From assembly GCA_029783825.1 (NCBI GenBank), contig JAREIK010000722.1, forward strand, positions 157,457 to 221,456: a stretch of DNA of 64,000 nucleotides, read 5' to 3'. Made by a program: the position numbers and the translations under genes. This document shows positions 12,041 to 23,114 of this stretch, one piece after another; positions within the stretch are counted from its first letter, which is position 1, and each line of letters opens with the position of its first letter. Source of the DNA: Sapria himalayana. Lineage: Eukaryota > Streptophyta > Magnoliopsida > Malpighiales > Rafflesiaceae. The notes beneath the pieces were generated by a model. The model did not search any database and was not told the origin of the DNA. It saw only the letters and a program-made list of their open reading frames with translations.

Positions 12041-14190
12041 AAAATGCACACGATTATATTACAATAATATTCTTTTCAATAAATTTCGTAGCTGATCTAA
12101 GTTTTATTTTATATATAATCCACTAGCCACAATGATTTTTTCTTTTGGTTGGATAAATGATATAACATATTTGTTTTGCTTGCACTACAATAATGAATGA
12201 CTCATACTTAGGATAATATTTTTATGGTGCGAATCCACAAGGTTGTATCTATGATGAAAACTACTACCCAAGTTTGGAATAGGATCAAATCATTCACACT
12301 TAAACAAAATTATCCTTTTAATTAGTAAAATAAGATACTTCATGTGTAGAATTTCAATTAGTTAATCATGAAAATTAATATTATATTCAATAGAATTAGA
12401 CCCCTTGAGGCATACACCATTGTTCAGTACAACACTATTTCAACTATGTTTCAAAATATGAAATTTATATGTATTTACATAATGTATGAGATACATCTGT
12501 AAACTTCTTAATAACACTTTTGTAAGATCATTTATTTGTCTATTACATATATTTGATGATGAAAATTATACCTAAAAAAATAAATATAAAGAATCATACT
12601 TATATTATGTTGCATGTTAATTTTTAGAAGCAAGAATGATAAGTTATATACCAATACATTTTTCAAACCAAATTGAGAAATATTTGTCAAGCTTTACATG
12701 GAAATATCATCAATACGCGGTACTCTTTGCCTTAATTCCTTAGCATAAATTCAACAAAAATAACATTCCAAATATTTTTAATAATAAAAAAAGGTATATC
12801 ACTTACCATGACAAAGAAATGATAATCTAAAATAATTATAAATCTTACTCATTATAAGGTATAACTTTTTCATAGTTCAATAAGATATATGTGTGTACAG
12901 CATGATACTCTTGGTCATCCAAAAAATATCTTGATTTTGCTCTACCATATTTTCAACACACTTGGGTGAAAATGGAAAATATATCAACTTCTTCTAATAC
13001 ATCCTTCAGATAATAATTATTATTTGGTGACATTTTATTATGCATATTATATAATTGTGATCGAAAGTAGTGCATGCAAAATGTCAATGCTTCTTCAACC
13101 AAGTAGCCATTACATATTGATCATTTAACTTTAGTTTTATTTCAAATATTATTTTTCAATTTTCTAAAAATATCTGAAAAATATCTTCATTAGAATAAAA
13201 TTTATTCATTTGATACATTTAAATTTTTAGATTAATAAATAAAAATTATATAACCTTTCAAATGGTTATATCTATTTGTATTGCATAGGGCCTATATCAT
13301 GGATTCATAAAATATGTGGACCATAAGTGTTAAATGGAATTAAAAAGCTAGGATGAAAAATATGCTCACGTCTACATATAATTATGAGTATGTCATTTTG
13401 TAATTACTTCATTTCTTTGTTTGTTATGACATTATAAGTGAGATTCTTAAAAAAATATGTATTTTAGTCAATGCTTCTCAAATATTTTCTAGAAGTAATT
13501 CATGGAATGTTATGGGTATTAGCCTTGGCATGAATACATGGAAATCATAGCTTTTCATCCCAATTAAATATATGCTTCTTCATATCAATATATCTTTCCA
13601 TGTTAGATGCATATCCATTAGGGAACATGAGCTATATCAGCCATTTTAACAAAGCTTTATTTGCATCATTGTCAAGACTATAACAAGCCTTAGAAAATTA
13701 ATTTGTTGATTCATCCCTATGTAACTTTAGATATGAACATAACTCTTTCATATCCTCTCTTAATTTGGTATTATTTTTTTTTTCTTTACACATTCATAAT
13801 AGTACAAAAATTTTATAATAGAAGTTCTTCTCAATGTGCATCACATCTAATTTATGCCTAATTAGGTTGGGTTTACAAAAAGGTAAATCCCAAAAGATAC
13901 TTTGTTTCTTCCAACTATAATGATAATTCTTTGAAATTTTCACATTAATACAATCTGCATCAATATATGTAATATTTTGAACTCATATCTTTTAATTATA
14001 TCTAATATTTTGGAACCTGACCTCAAAGGTGGTACATCTTTTACAACTATATGGTCTTTATTAAATACATCAATATTCATACAAAATGGATGTTCTATAT
14101 GTAAGAACCTATAGTGATTATCAAACCAAGAAGTCTTTCCTCTATTGTTCAGAGAAAATACATCAGAGTCCTCCATGCAGTAAGGACAGG

Positions 14191-14195
14191 CTAAT
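14191..14195. repeat. Target duplication CTAAT (left)
   Basis: Matches 15714-15718; brackets the solo LTR inserted in the transposase frame. Confidence 0.8.
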
Positions 14196-15713
14196 TACTC
14201 TATAGTACTTTATCCTAACTATTAGTACTAGTGCTCTAGGCTATTGTATGGACATGGTATTTTGACTATTTGTGAGAATTACTTATTATTATGATTTGCA
14301 TGTTTATTATATATAATATCCTTGAATAATACTTAAATTATTCTAAATATCCATAATCGGTTATTATTATGGGAACAATAATGAATTAAGATTAGTATAA
14401 AATTTGATTGATATTTATTGGATGAATATGTGTATGAAATACAAATCAAATTTATATTTAGTTGTTGAGAACAAATATTAGACACATCTTGAGAATTAAT
14501 ACATGGATCAATGTCATAAGTTAATCTCTAATAGTAATGTTATTAAATCCTTTGATCTGAGATCACTATAATTCTCAACATAAGGAATATTGTGTTTTGA
14601 TATAATTAAATATCATCTTTAATCAAATGACTATAAAGGTTGTACTTGAACATAATAAAAATTATGTAGCGAGATATGAGTGATAAGATGGACTTTGTCC
14701 CTCTTATTATAAGAGAGATATTTATGGGTCCTCTCGATAATTTAGACTGCGAAATGCATGCATGTGCTCAAATGAATTTATAGAGATCAATATCATTTGT
14801 TTAGTCAGTCTAATTGGGTTTTGAGTAATCAAAGATAGAATGATAAAATATTGACTTTGTCCATGCCTTAAATTCTATCAAAGTATCATAAGACAAAAAG
14901 ATTATGTCATTAGCTATATTAAGGTTGTCTCGGTTCATGAGCTTTTCATTTAACTTGGGTAGTTATATTATCTTGCTAGAGGCCACTTATGACTTGTAGG
15001 ATCAAAATGTGATTTAGGACTACTATCAATGTTAATTGAACCTATAAGGTCACGCATTAAGAATGAATAATAATAGTTATGGTTTTTCACTCTCTATAGT
15101 AATTTAAAATGATGAGATTATTTCAAATCACAAATAATATTTAGTTATTATTTAAATTCAAATTTAATTTTGAGAAAGTTTTAATTCATGATTTAAATAA
15201 ATAATTAATTTGTTACATTGAACATGAGTTTTAATGAATAAATTCATTTAAAAGGGATTTTTAATGATTTTAATTTAAGTTGTTATTATTTAAAAGAGTT
15301 TTAAATGTATAATTAAATTCATGTATGACTAAAACCCTAGCAGAGTTGTATATATATATGTGATACATATTTGATGCAATGAGTTTTCTTTTATAAAACA
15401 GAGAGAAACTCTTTCATTTTAAGAAGATGAATCTAAACTAGCATTCAACAAGATCATTATTATTTGTTCGTGTGTGGATACTTATAGAGGATAGTCATTT
15501 TTTCAGAAAGATAGCACCTTTGAAGATCCAAATAAACCAAGATGAATACTTTGAAGGCTTGACGAATCGATCTACAAGAGGTAAGTTTCATTTACACTTC
15601 CTTCATGTTTTTATTAAATACATGTGATCCTTGGTGGGTTAATGGATAAAAATTATAAATTCCTATGTGTATATGTTCCAATTAGATTGGATATTCTACC
15701 CGAAATCCCAACA
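14196..15713 (+). mobile_element. Solo LTR (Copia-like), 1518 bp, inserted in the CACTA transposase
   Basis: The plus-strand 3' end is GAAATCCCAACA, and the first bases are TACTC where TG would be expected (one changed base). The exact 5-bp duplication CTAAT flanks it, the usual LTR-retrotransposon signature. A promoter-like stretch 'gttgtatatatatatgtg' (about 15347-15363) followed by a leader 'aaacagagagaaactc' supports plus-strand LTR orientation, with U5 ending at 15713. There is no internal domain, primer site or second LTR, so it looks like the product of LTR-LTR recombination. Ignoring the insert and one duplication copy, the transposase frame on both sides is in register, proving that the LTR arrived later than the CACTA element. 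Confidence 0.75.
15340..15365 (+). promoter_or_regulatory. Candidate LTR TATA box
   Basis: A (TA)-rich box 'gtatatatatatgtg' about 350 bp before the LTR 3' end, followed about 35-60 bp later by 'cttttataaaacagagagaaac'. Placement fits a U3/R promoter. Inferred only from motif and position. Confidence 0.4.
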
Positions 15714-15718
15714 CTAAT
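15714..15718. repeat. Target duplication CTAAT (right)
   Basis: Second copy of the 5-bp duplication created by the LTR insertion. Confidence 0.8.
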
Positions 15719-16640
15719 AATATTGAATATGCAGGAAAATCACTTATAGTCAACACAAGTGTTGCTTATATTTGAAAGTTCTACTTTCTAAATATATCAT
15801 ATGTTTTCATACCATGCTCTCATAAATTTTTTAGCTCTACAATCTGGGGTAGAAAAAAAACATCCAACTTTTCTTTTGGGTTTCTCAGACTAGACATGAT
15901 AAGACACAAAAATATGTACTCATCTTTCATGCATATCCATGGTGGTAAATTATACGGTGTAATAATCACTAGCCATGAAGAGTATTATTGCCTTGTTTTT
16001 CCAAATGGCTAGAATTCATCTATGCACAACTATAATCTAATAATTCTACTTTTATCTGCAAAATATAGATGACTATCATCAAAAATATTTCAAGATGAAG
16101 AATTTGAGCAATGTTACATCATGTATTCTTCAATAATATGCTCTTTGTGCTATCATTAGTAATGGATTCAAATGCAAATAATCTTTGTAGATAAGGATTC
16201 AATGAAAACTAATATATCTTCTTATGAAGAATATTTGTTTTCTACCTTTTACATGCAATATTTCTTTTTATTGTGGATAACTATATAAACTACAAGCGAT
16301 TTCTTCACTCTTTATGCTTCAATATATCATACAACCATTAATGCAAAAATATATTTTTTCTACTGGAAAACTCAATCCTCACATTAACTTCTTTGTGTTT
16401 TAAAATTTATTTGTCATTATGTTATACTTTGGTAATAATTTAGATAACAACTCTCACATTTCATTAAAATATATTTTTGAAAAATAATGTTTTACCTTTA
16501 AATTCAAGAGTCTGGCAGTCGTCGATAACTTTGAATAGCCTTATGGATTACCTGACCAAATCTCTTCTTCTAATGCTTTCAGAATTTCATAAAATTATAT
16601 TGCTGATGATTTTGGGATATTATTAGTAATATCTAGATTG

Positions 16641-18589
16641 AAGGAATGACCAATAATATTCTTCAACATTGCTTCAAATACTTCATTGGGATTGTCATAT
16701 TCTATTGAAATATTTGATTCGACACTTCCATATATATATATATATATATATAATGTTTTGTTGTCTGTGTGATAATTATTTCTTCATGTTTATTCTAAAC
16801 ATAATAGTCTTTAACACATCCATTTTTTATAAGATAAAATTATATTGTGTCCATAACTTGGAAACTATAATTCTGATATTTATGGTCATTACATGGGCAA
16901 CTTATTGTTGTTTCATCCATAAATTTGGGATATTTTTCAGCAAAGCCAATAAATTCCTCAATCTCCCCTACAAACTCATTAGTCAAAAAACTATCTTTTA
17001 GTCTGACATTTATCCATTGATGATCATGTCATATATTTTTCATTCTCATAACACGTAACACAAATGTATTTTGAATTATGTTAATGTAGATAGTGACTTA
17101 TTTGTAATAAAGATGTATTAACATATTTAAGATATTACATAATATCATAAAAATATTGTAGTCACATTATTAATAGGTAAGTTTGCATTAAAATGGGGTA
17201 AGGGGTTTCTTTAATCTCTTATATATTTTCAAATAGCCTTTAGTTGTATTTTTCTCACATACATAAAACTAAATTTTTGATATATACCTATATAGTATAA
17301 AATTGCATAAATTAAGCATAAATAAAAAGGTTGTGAATGTGCTAGAAACATGTTTTCCATTTTGTTTATATATAAAAGATCACAATATAAAAAATATGTT
17401 TAGGATCAAATATTTACTCTTCAGATGTGTGAAAATAGTAATCTTTTAAAAAATTAATTTTTTTTTCATTTGGGTTTAATAAAATGAACAATTTGATATT
17501 TTATTAAATTCAGGGTTAATTAAACCATTAAAAAGTAATAACGTGAATTCTAATATGTGATATTCCATTAGGATTAAGTGTTCTTGTGCTTCTTTGATCT
17601 TAGCAAATTGAGATTCTATAATAATTGATACTTTTAAAATTAAAAATATGTACTAACTATTTTGACAACAAAATTTTAAGTAATAGAAATCCTCCAAAAA
17701 TTCACAATGTCAATGCATATTAATATGTCTATATGCGCATATAGTATAAATAGTCATCTACTAGTTGTGAGATGTAATATATGCATTTTTTAAAAATATC
17801 AAATAATGTGAGATATTATTTATTGGATTCCACATTTAGTGAAGTGTAGATAAAGCAACTATATAAATTTTGAATTGAGGTTCTTTTTTTTAAGTTATTC
17901 ATTATTGTTATGTTTCAACCATCAATTGCATACCTTCAAAATTTTTAAAGTTATTCATTATTATTATGTTTCAACCTTCAAAATTGTTAATATATATATA
18001 AATTATTCATTGTTAGAGTTGCATACCTTCAAAATTTTTAATATATATATATATATATGTTCATTATAAAAGTTACATACCTTCTATTTTAACATACGAA
18101 ATACATACCTTCAAAAATTTAAAACCAACTCTCTCAATTTTTAAAGTTTTTTATTGTGATTACGTTTTAACCTTGAAAAATTGAATATATATAAATTTAA
18201 TTAACTAGCTAATTAGGTAACATGCAAAGTGAACAAATCCAAGTAAGCATAGTATATAAATTTAATACTAAGTCTACATTGTTAAGTATATGTAAAAAAT
18301 AAGAAATATAAATTTTATTAATTAACATGATAAAAAATCATAAAAATAATAAGAGATAACTAATGATGATGTAAACATGAAAAAAACTATAAGTAACAAC
18401 AAAATACACAAAAATTATATACCTCATTTAGAGTATAAATGGGAAAAATAAAAATATCAAATTGTATACCTTAATGATAGCTGAGTAGGGTGACAAATAC
18501 AAAATGGAGGAAAATAAGCTCGAACACATAATGGATGAACACAATCAAAAAAATTTGGGCCAAATCCTAACTTTTTTTTAATGACAAAG
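16641..18589. other. CACTA 5' non-coding region
   Basis: AT-rich and without conserved coding similarity. It includes a (TA)n tract near 16730-16751 and, at about 17895-18110, three to four imperfect units of roughly 50-65 bp with the text 'ttattcatt.ttattatgtttcaacc' and 'taccttcaaaatttttaa'. By position it would be the promoter and leader or intron region upstream of the minus-strand transposase. Confidence 0.4.
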
Positions 18590-19157
18590 TTTTATTCAAA
18601 AAATTAATTAACATTATTTATCGATGGAATGAATTTCCATTTCTAATTAAGTGACATAAATATATTCCATTGCTGAAATTTTTAATGTTCAAAAACAATG
18701 TACTCCCTAGATGTTTCACATTTAGCGATGGTATTCATTTTCTTCGCCAAATTTAGAAATGGATCAAGATTTCATTTCAAAACAAATTGAAACATAATTA
18801 ATATTCATTGCATTATTCTTATATCTTATAATTTTCAATACCTAATAAATCTCGAAATAGAATTTTCTGTTGCTAAATACCAAGTAAGCTAATCCATCCA
18901 CTACTGTGTGTCATATTAGTGATGGAATGCTAAACCATTTCAATTTCTATCTTTATTTTTGTTTCTATTTTCTAATTATATTTTCATATATTGTCAATTA
19001 ATTCGTGCCTTTTAATAATAACAATTTTTTTTGTATTTCTAATTTTTTCAAAAAGAATTTATTTTCATTTCTAATATGTTTCAATTTTATTCCTAATTTT
19101 AAAAACAGAATTGGACATCTATAATTTTTATTTCTAATTGGTTTCTTTCTTGTAGTG
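18590..19157. repeat. CACTA subterminal repeat zone (coding 5' side) and TAGTG terminus
   Basis: Repeated 'gatggaatg', 'catttcaattt', 'tttctaatt' words in both orientations, ending TTCTTTCTTGTAGTG. It mirrors the 8281 terminus and defines the other end of the element. Confidence 0.7.
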
Positions 19158-19324
19158 ATACACACACAAACACACACACACACACATATTACTATATATG
19201 TTTATATATAGAGATGTGCACACACATGCACACACACACACACACATTACTATTACTATACGTGTTTATATAATCTACAATATATGTTTATATAAAGGCT
19301 CACACACACACACACACACACACA
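19158..19324. repeat. Three clustered CA microsatellites
   Basis: CA runs at about 19159-19187, 19212-19244 and 19300-19324, separated by related 'attacta...tatgtttatata' text, so the cluster itself may be a small tandem duplication. It begins directly at the CACTA right end. Confidence 0.85.
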
Positions 19325-19959
19325 TGTTTTTATATTAAGTATATACATAAACAAGTTGAAAAAAAATGAAACCTCTTTTCGAAATGAAAAGTAATTTTTA
19401 GTGTTTTTTTATACAAATGAGTGGTTTTTGAATTCAAAAATTACTTAGTATTTTTTTAAAAAACATAGTTTTCCAAATGAAAAATCAAGTTTCGAACCTA
19501 AAAATCATGTTCTAAAAATTTGAAAACCCAATTTTTTGATTTTGATTACCAAAACATTAAGATTGTATGTTTTATGACAATTTTTTTAAAAAAATTTTAG
19601 AAAGGGACCTAAGTAAATATTTTTATTTGGGAAAATTATGTTTTGTGGTGCTTCCCCAGAAAAATTTAAGAATTTGAAACTTAATATCTTTTTAAGTTTG
19701 AAAAAAAATCACCAAAATATTAAAACCTATAAACCTATAAACCATGTTCTAAAAACCACTAAATGACTAAATACTAAAAACCTATAAACTTATCTTTTTA
19801 AGTTTGAAACTTATCTATCTACCTATCTTTTTAAGTTTGGGGTGCTTCTCCAGGAGTCATTTAGTCATTTAGTGGTTTATAGGTTTTATTTAAAATCATG
19901 TTCTAAAAATAGGTTTTATTTAGTCATTTAGTGGTTTATAGGCTTCGGGGCTTCGGGGA
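19325..19959. other. AT-rich left border of the satellite block
   Basis: No gene. The text 'gggaaaattatgttttgtgg' followed by 'tgcttcccca' (19629-19659) matches the reverse complement of 30812-30866, so it is one arm of a loose inverted pair that frames the satellite block. The phrase 'tttagtggtttataggtttt' recurs here (about 19870 and 19930) and throughout 23.4-30.3 kb. Confidence 0.5.
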
Positions 19960-20937
19960 TAGATAGATAAACAATTAGATCTGTATTTATCTAACTATTT
20001 AGATATCTTTCTACCTATCTATCTGGCTATGTGTCTATTTGTGCATCTATCTATCTATCTATCTATATGTCTGGCTATCTGTCTATCTATTTTTTTATTT
20101 GACAACTATAAATCTATCTCTCTGTCTATCATTGTATCTATATATCTATCTATTAGTATATCTCTCTCTAATTATCTATATACATGTCTATCTATGTATA
20201 TGACTATTTTTCTAATTGTCTATCTCTCTACCTATCTATTTATCTATCAATCCTTCTGTCTGTATATTTTTTTATATGTATATATGTCTTTCTATCTATG
20301 TACTATCTGTCTATCTATCTATTTATCTGACAATTTTTATTCTATCTATCTGTTTATCTATCTATTATTCTATATGTTTATCTATCTATCTATCTATTAA
20401 TATATTTGGTTATATGTTTAAGTGTGTATATGTCTATCTATCAATTTGTATATTTGTCTATCTATCTATCTTTTTATCTTTTTATCTGTATATTTATCTA
20501 ATTTTTGATCTATCCATTTATCTATCTATTTGTATATAGGTATATCTATATATCAATTTGTGTATTTATCTATCTTTCTATCTATTTAACTATCTTTCAA
20601 TCTATATGTCAATCTATATAGCTGACAATCTGTCTTTCTATCAATTTATTAATGTGTCTATCAATCTATTACCTAACTTTCTTTCAATCTATACATATAT
20701 CTATCAATAGGTTGATCTATCTATCTATCTGTTTGTCTGTTTGTCTATCAATCTATCTTTGTGTCTATATATCTATCTGTCTATCTATCTAAATATCTAA
20801 CTTTCTATGTGTATATATGTCTATCTTTCTATTTGTTTAACTATCTTTCTGTCTATCTATGCATCTATCTATATGTCTATTTGTCCATCTATACATATAT
20901 CTATATGCCTATCTATCTATCTATCTATTTGTGTGTG

Positions 20938-20992
<55 letters not shown>

Positions 20993-23110
20993 ATATATAT
21001 ATATATGTATATATATATTTATATATTAATCCATCTAACTTATTATATGTCTATCTATCTTTATTTCTATCTATCTATTTATCAATATTTGTATCAATCT
21101 ATCTGTCAATCTTTCTATCTATCTATCTAACTATCTGTCTATTTATCTATTTATCAATTTGTTTATCTTTGTAATTATATATCTTTCTATTTGTCTATAT
21201 GACTACAAGTCTATTTGCCTACCTGCCTACAAGACTATCTATCTATGTTTTTATTTGTCTATATATATATATATATACCTATAAATATATCTATCTAACA
21301 ATATATCTATATATCTATCTATATATATGTCTATATATCTATCTATTTATCTATCTTTCTATCTATCTGTGAATTTGTGTATCTATATATCTAACTGATA
21401 TCTTTATAGATGTCGATCTGTATACCTATCTATCTATTTATCTATATATTTGTCAATATTTAAATATGTTTATATCTCGAACTATCTTTCTATCTATCTA
21501 ATTATCTATCTATCTGTCTATATATCTATTTCTCTATTTTTCTATCTCTATCAGTCTCTCAATATATCTGTCAATCAATCTATATTTGTTTCTATTTTGT
21601 CATCTTTCAATCTTTGAATCTGTCTGTGTATATTAGTGTGTCTATCTATATATCTATTTGTCTATCTATCTTTCTATATATCTATCTATCTAACTATCTA
21701 ACTATAAATCAATCAAACTATCTATATGTTTATATTTCTATCTGTCTATCTATCTATCTTTCTTTTTGTGTCTATCTATATACTTGTCCAACTCACTATC
21801 TATTACATGTCTATCATTATTTCTATCTATCTATATATCAATCTATCAATCTTTTTATCTGTATATCTATCTATCTTTTTATCTATCTATTTATCTGTCT
21901 ATCTGTCAATCTCTTTATTTGTCTATAACCTATCGCTCTATCAGTCTATATATTTATCTATGTATCTATCTATCTAGCTCTCTCTGACTTTTTGTGTATA
22001 TGTCTATTTATTTGGTTATCTGTCTGTCTGTCTGTCTATCTATATATCTATTTATTTATCTATCTGGCTATAAGTCTATTTGTCTATCAGTCTATCTATT
22101 TATTTGTCTATCTATTTATCTTCGATATGTGTATTTGTATATCTATCTATCTATTTAATTGTCTATCTATCTATCTATATATTTGAATATCTTTATATCT
22201 ATGTGCCTGAATATTTGTCTATCTGCCAATCTGTGTAATCTATTTGTCTATCTATCTATCTATTAGTTAGTTAGTCTGTCTATTTGTCTATCAATCTAAT
22301 AGTCTATCTATCCATATATGAATTTGTCAATCATTCTTTCTATTTATATATCTTTCTATCTGTTTATCTATCTATCTATTTGTGAATCTATATATCTGTC
22401 AATCTAGCTATCTATCTATTTATTTTTTTAACTATCTATTTGTCTATCATTTTATCTGTCTATTTATCTATCTGTCAAAATATTTATTTGTTTATCTAAC
22501 TATCTGTCTATCTATCTGTCTATATATTTATCTATCTGTCTATATATCAATCTATGTATGAATCTATCTAATTGTTTATCTATTAATTTATCTATCAATC
22601 AATATATCTATGTAATTTTATATATTGTTATATGTGTGTGTGTGTGTGTGCGTGTGTATAGATCTATATATATCTATCTATCTTTCTTTCTGATTATATT
22701 CTATCTTTCTCTCTTTCTATATATCTTTTTGTCTATATGTATATCTATTTATCTGTCTATTTGTTTATCCATTTATATATAAGTCTATATATATATATAT
22801 ATATTAAGCTATCTATGTATCTGTTAATTGTTTATCTATATCCCAATATTATATTTATTGAAAAATTGATCTATCTATCTATCTATATATCTATCTATCT
22901 ACATGTGTATTTATGTATCTATATATCTGTTTAAATAATTTTTTATCTATTTGACTGTCTATCTAACTATCTATCACTTTATCTATATAAGTCTCTATCT
23001 ATCCATCTTTAGTCTATCTCTTTATCTATCTTTTTTTATCAATCTATTTATATTTTAGGCTATCTACAATCTTATTATCTATATATCTGTCATTCTTTCT
23101 ATCTCTCAAT
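19960..23110 (+). repeat. Degenerate TATC (GATA) tetranucleotide array, about 3.1 kb
   Basis: Almost the whole interval is made of 'tatc', 'tctg', 'tatt' and 'tgtc' tetramers with scattered substitutions. An alternating AT tract lies at 20945-20985 and a GT run at 22631-22655. A perfect TCTA repeat contains no stop codon in any plus-strand frame, which explains the string of long overlapping frames encoding only L, S, I, Y, C and V. These are not genes. Divergence varies along the array, with the cleanest TATC stretches at about 20040-20070 and 22860-22900. Confidence 0.95.
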
Positions 23111-23114
23111 CTTT

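Larger units (their letters stand above)
12060..16640 (-). pseudogene. TNPD/TNP2-type CACTA transposase pseudogene (Transposase_21 - DUF4218 - DUF4216)
   Basis: In life this protein would cut and join CACTA ends in the nucleus. Read on the minus strand from the high coordinate: a segment like 'LSTTARLLNLK' (about 16500-16545); 'LPKYN...PVEKIYFCINGCMIY' (about 16330-16440), matching the family's 'EKIHACPNDCILY'; 'YFADKSRIIRL' and 'PFGKTRQ.YSSWLVIITPYN' (about 15950-16080), matching 'PRNVRLGL' and 'YSCWPVI.TPYNLPP'; 'NPKEKLDVFFLP' and 'TISDFPAYS' (about 15720-15880). The frame then breaks at the solo LTR. It resumes with 'CPYCMEDSDVF' and 'HYRFLHIEHPF' (14060-14180), 'LIRHKLDVMHIEKN' (about 13820-13870), DUF4218 'NGYLVEEALTFCMHYF' (13062-13111) and 'YVLLNYEKVIPY' (12861-12893). 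DUF4216 'RIILFKC..FDPIPN' to 'YVISFIQPKEK' lies at about 12130-12330. Many internal stops are consistent with C-to-T decay. No full frame remains. Confidence 0.85.
8281..19157 (-). mobile_element. CACTA (En/Spm-type) DNA transposon, nearly full length, decayed
   Basis: The left end reads CACTATAAGAAAAAAAATGA and the right end reads TTTCTTTCTTGTAGTG, the inverted CACTA/TAGTG termini of this superfamily. Subterminal regions (about 8281-8620 and 18590-19157) are rich in repeated 'gatgga', 'catttctaa' and 'gaaat' phrases in both orientations, as expected for TNPA-type binding zones. All coding remnants read on the minus strand, so the transcriptional 5' end lies at 19157. The 10,877-bp span includes two later insertions (8903-9426 and 14196-15713). 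The flanking trinucleotides are TAA and ATA, so no clean 3-bp duplication remains. Many in-frame stops make it non-autonomous now. Confidence 0.85.

Noticed and set aside
15347..15713. Second LTR or internal domain within the 1.5 kb insertion
   Set aside because: No repeat of the LTR ends, no primer site and no coding text inside; a solo LTR explains the flanking 5-bp duplication.
8281..19157. Clean 3-bp target duplication around the CACTA element
   Set aside because: Flanking trinucleotides are TAA and ATA; I could not support a matching duplication.
20029..22934. Long overlapping plus-strand frames rich in L, S, I, Y and C
   Set aside because: They arise because TCTA/TATC repeats contain no stop codon on the plus strand; all frames are open together and no protein family is involved.
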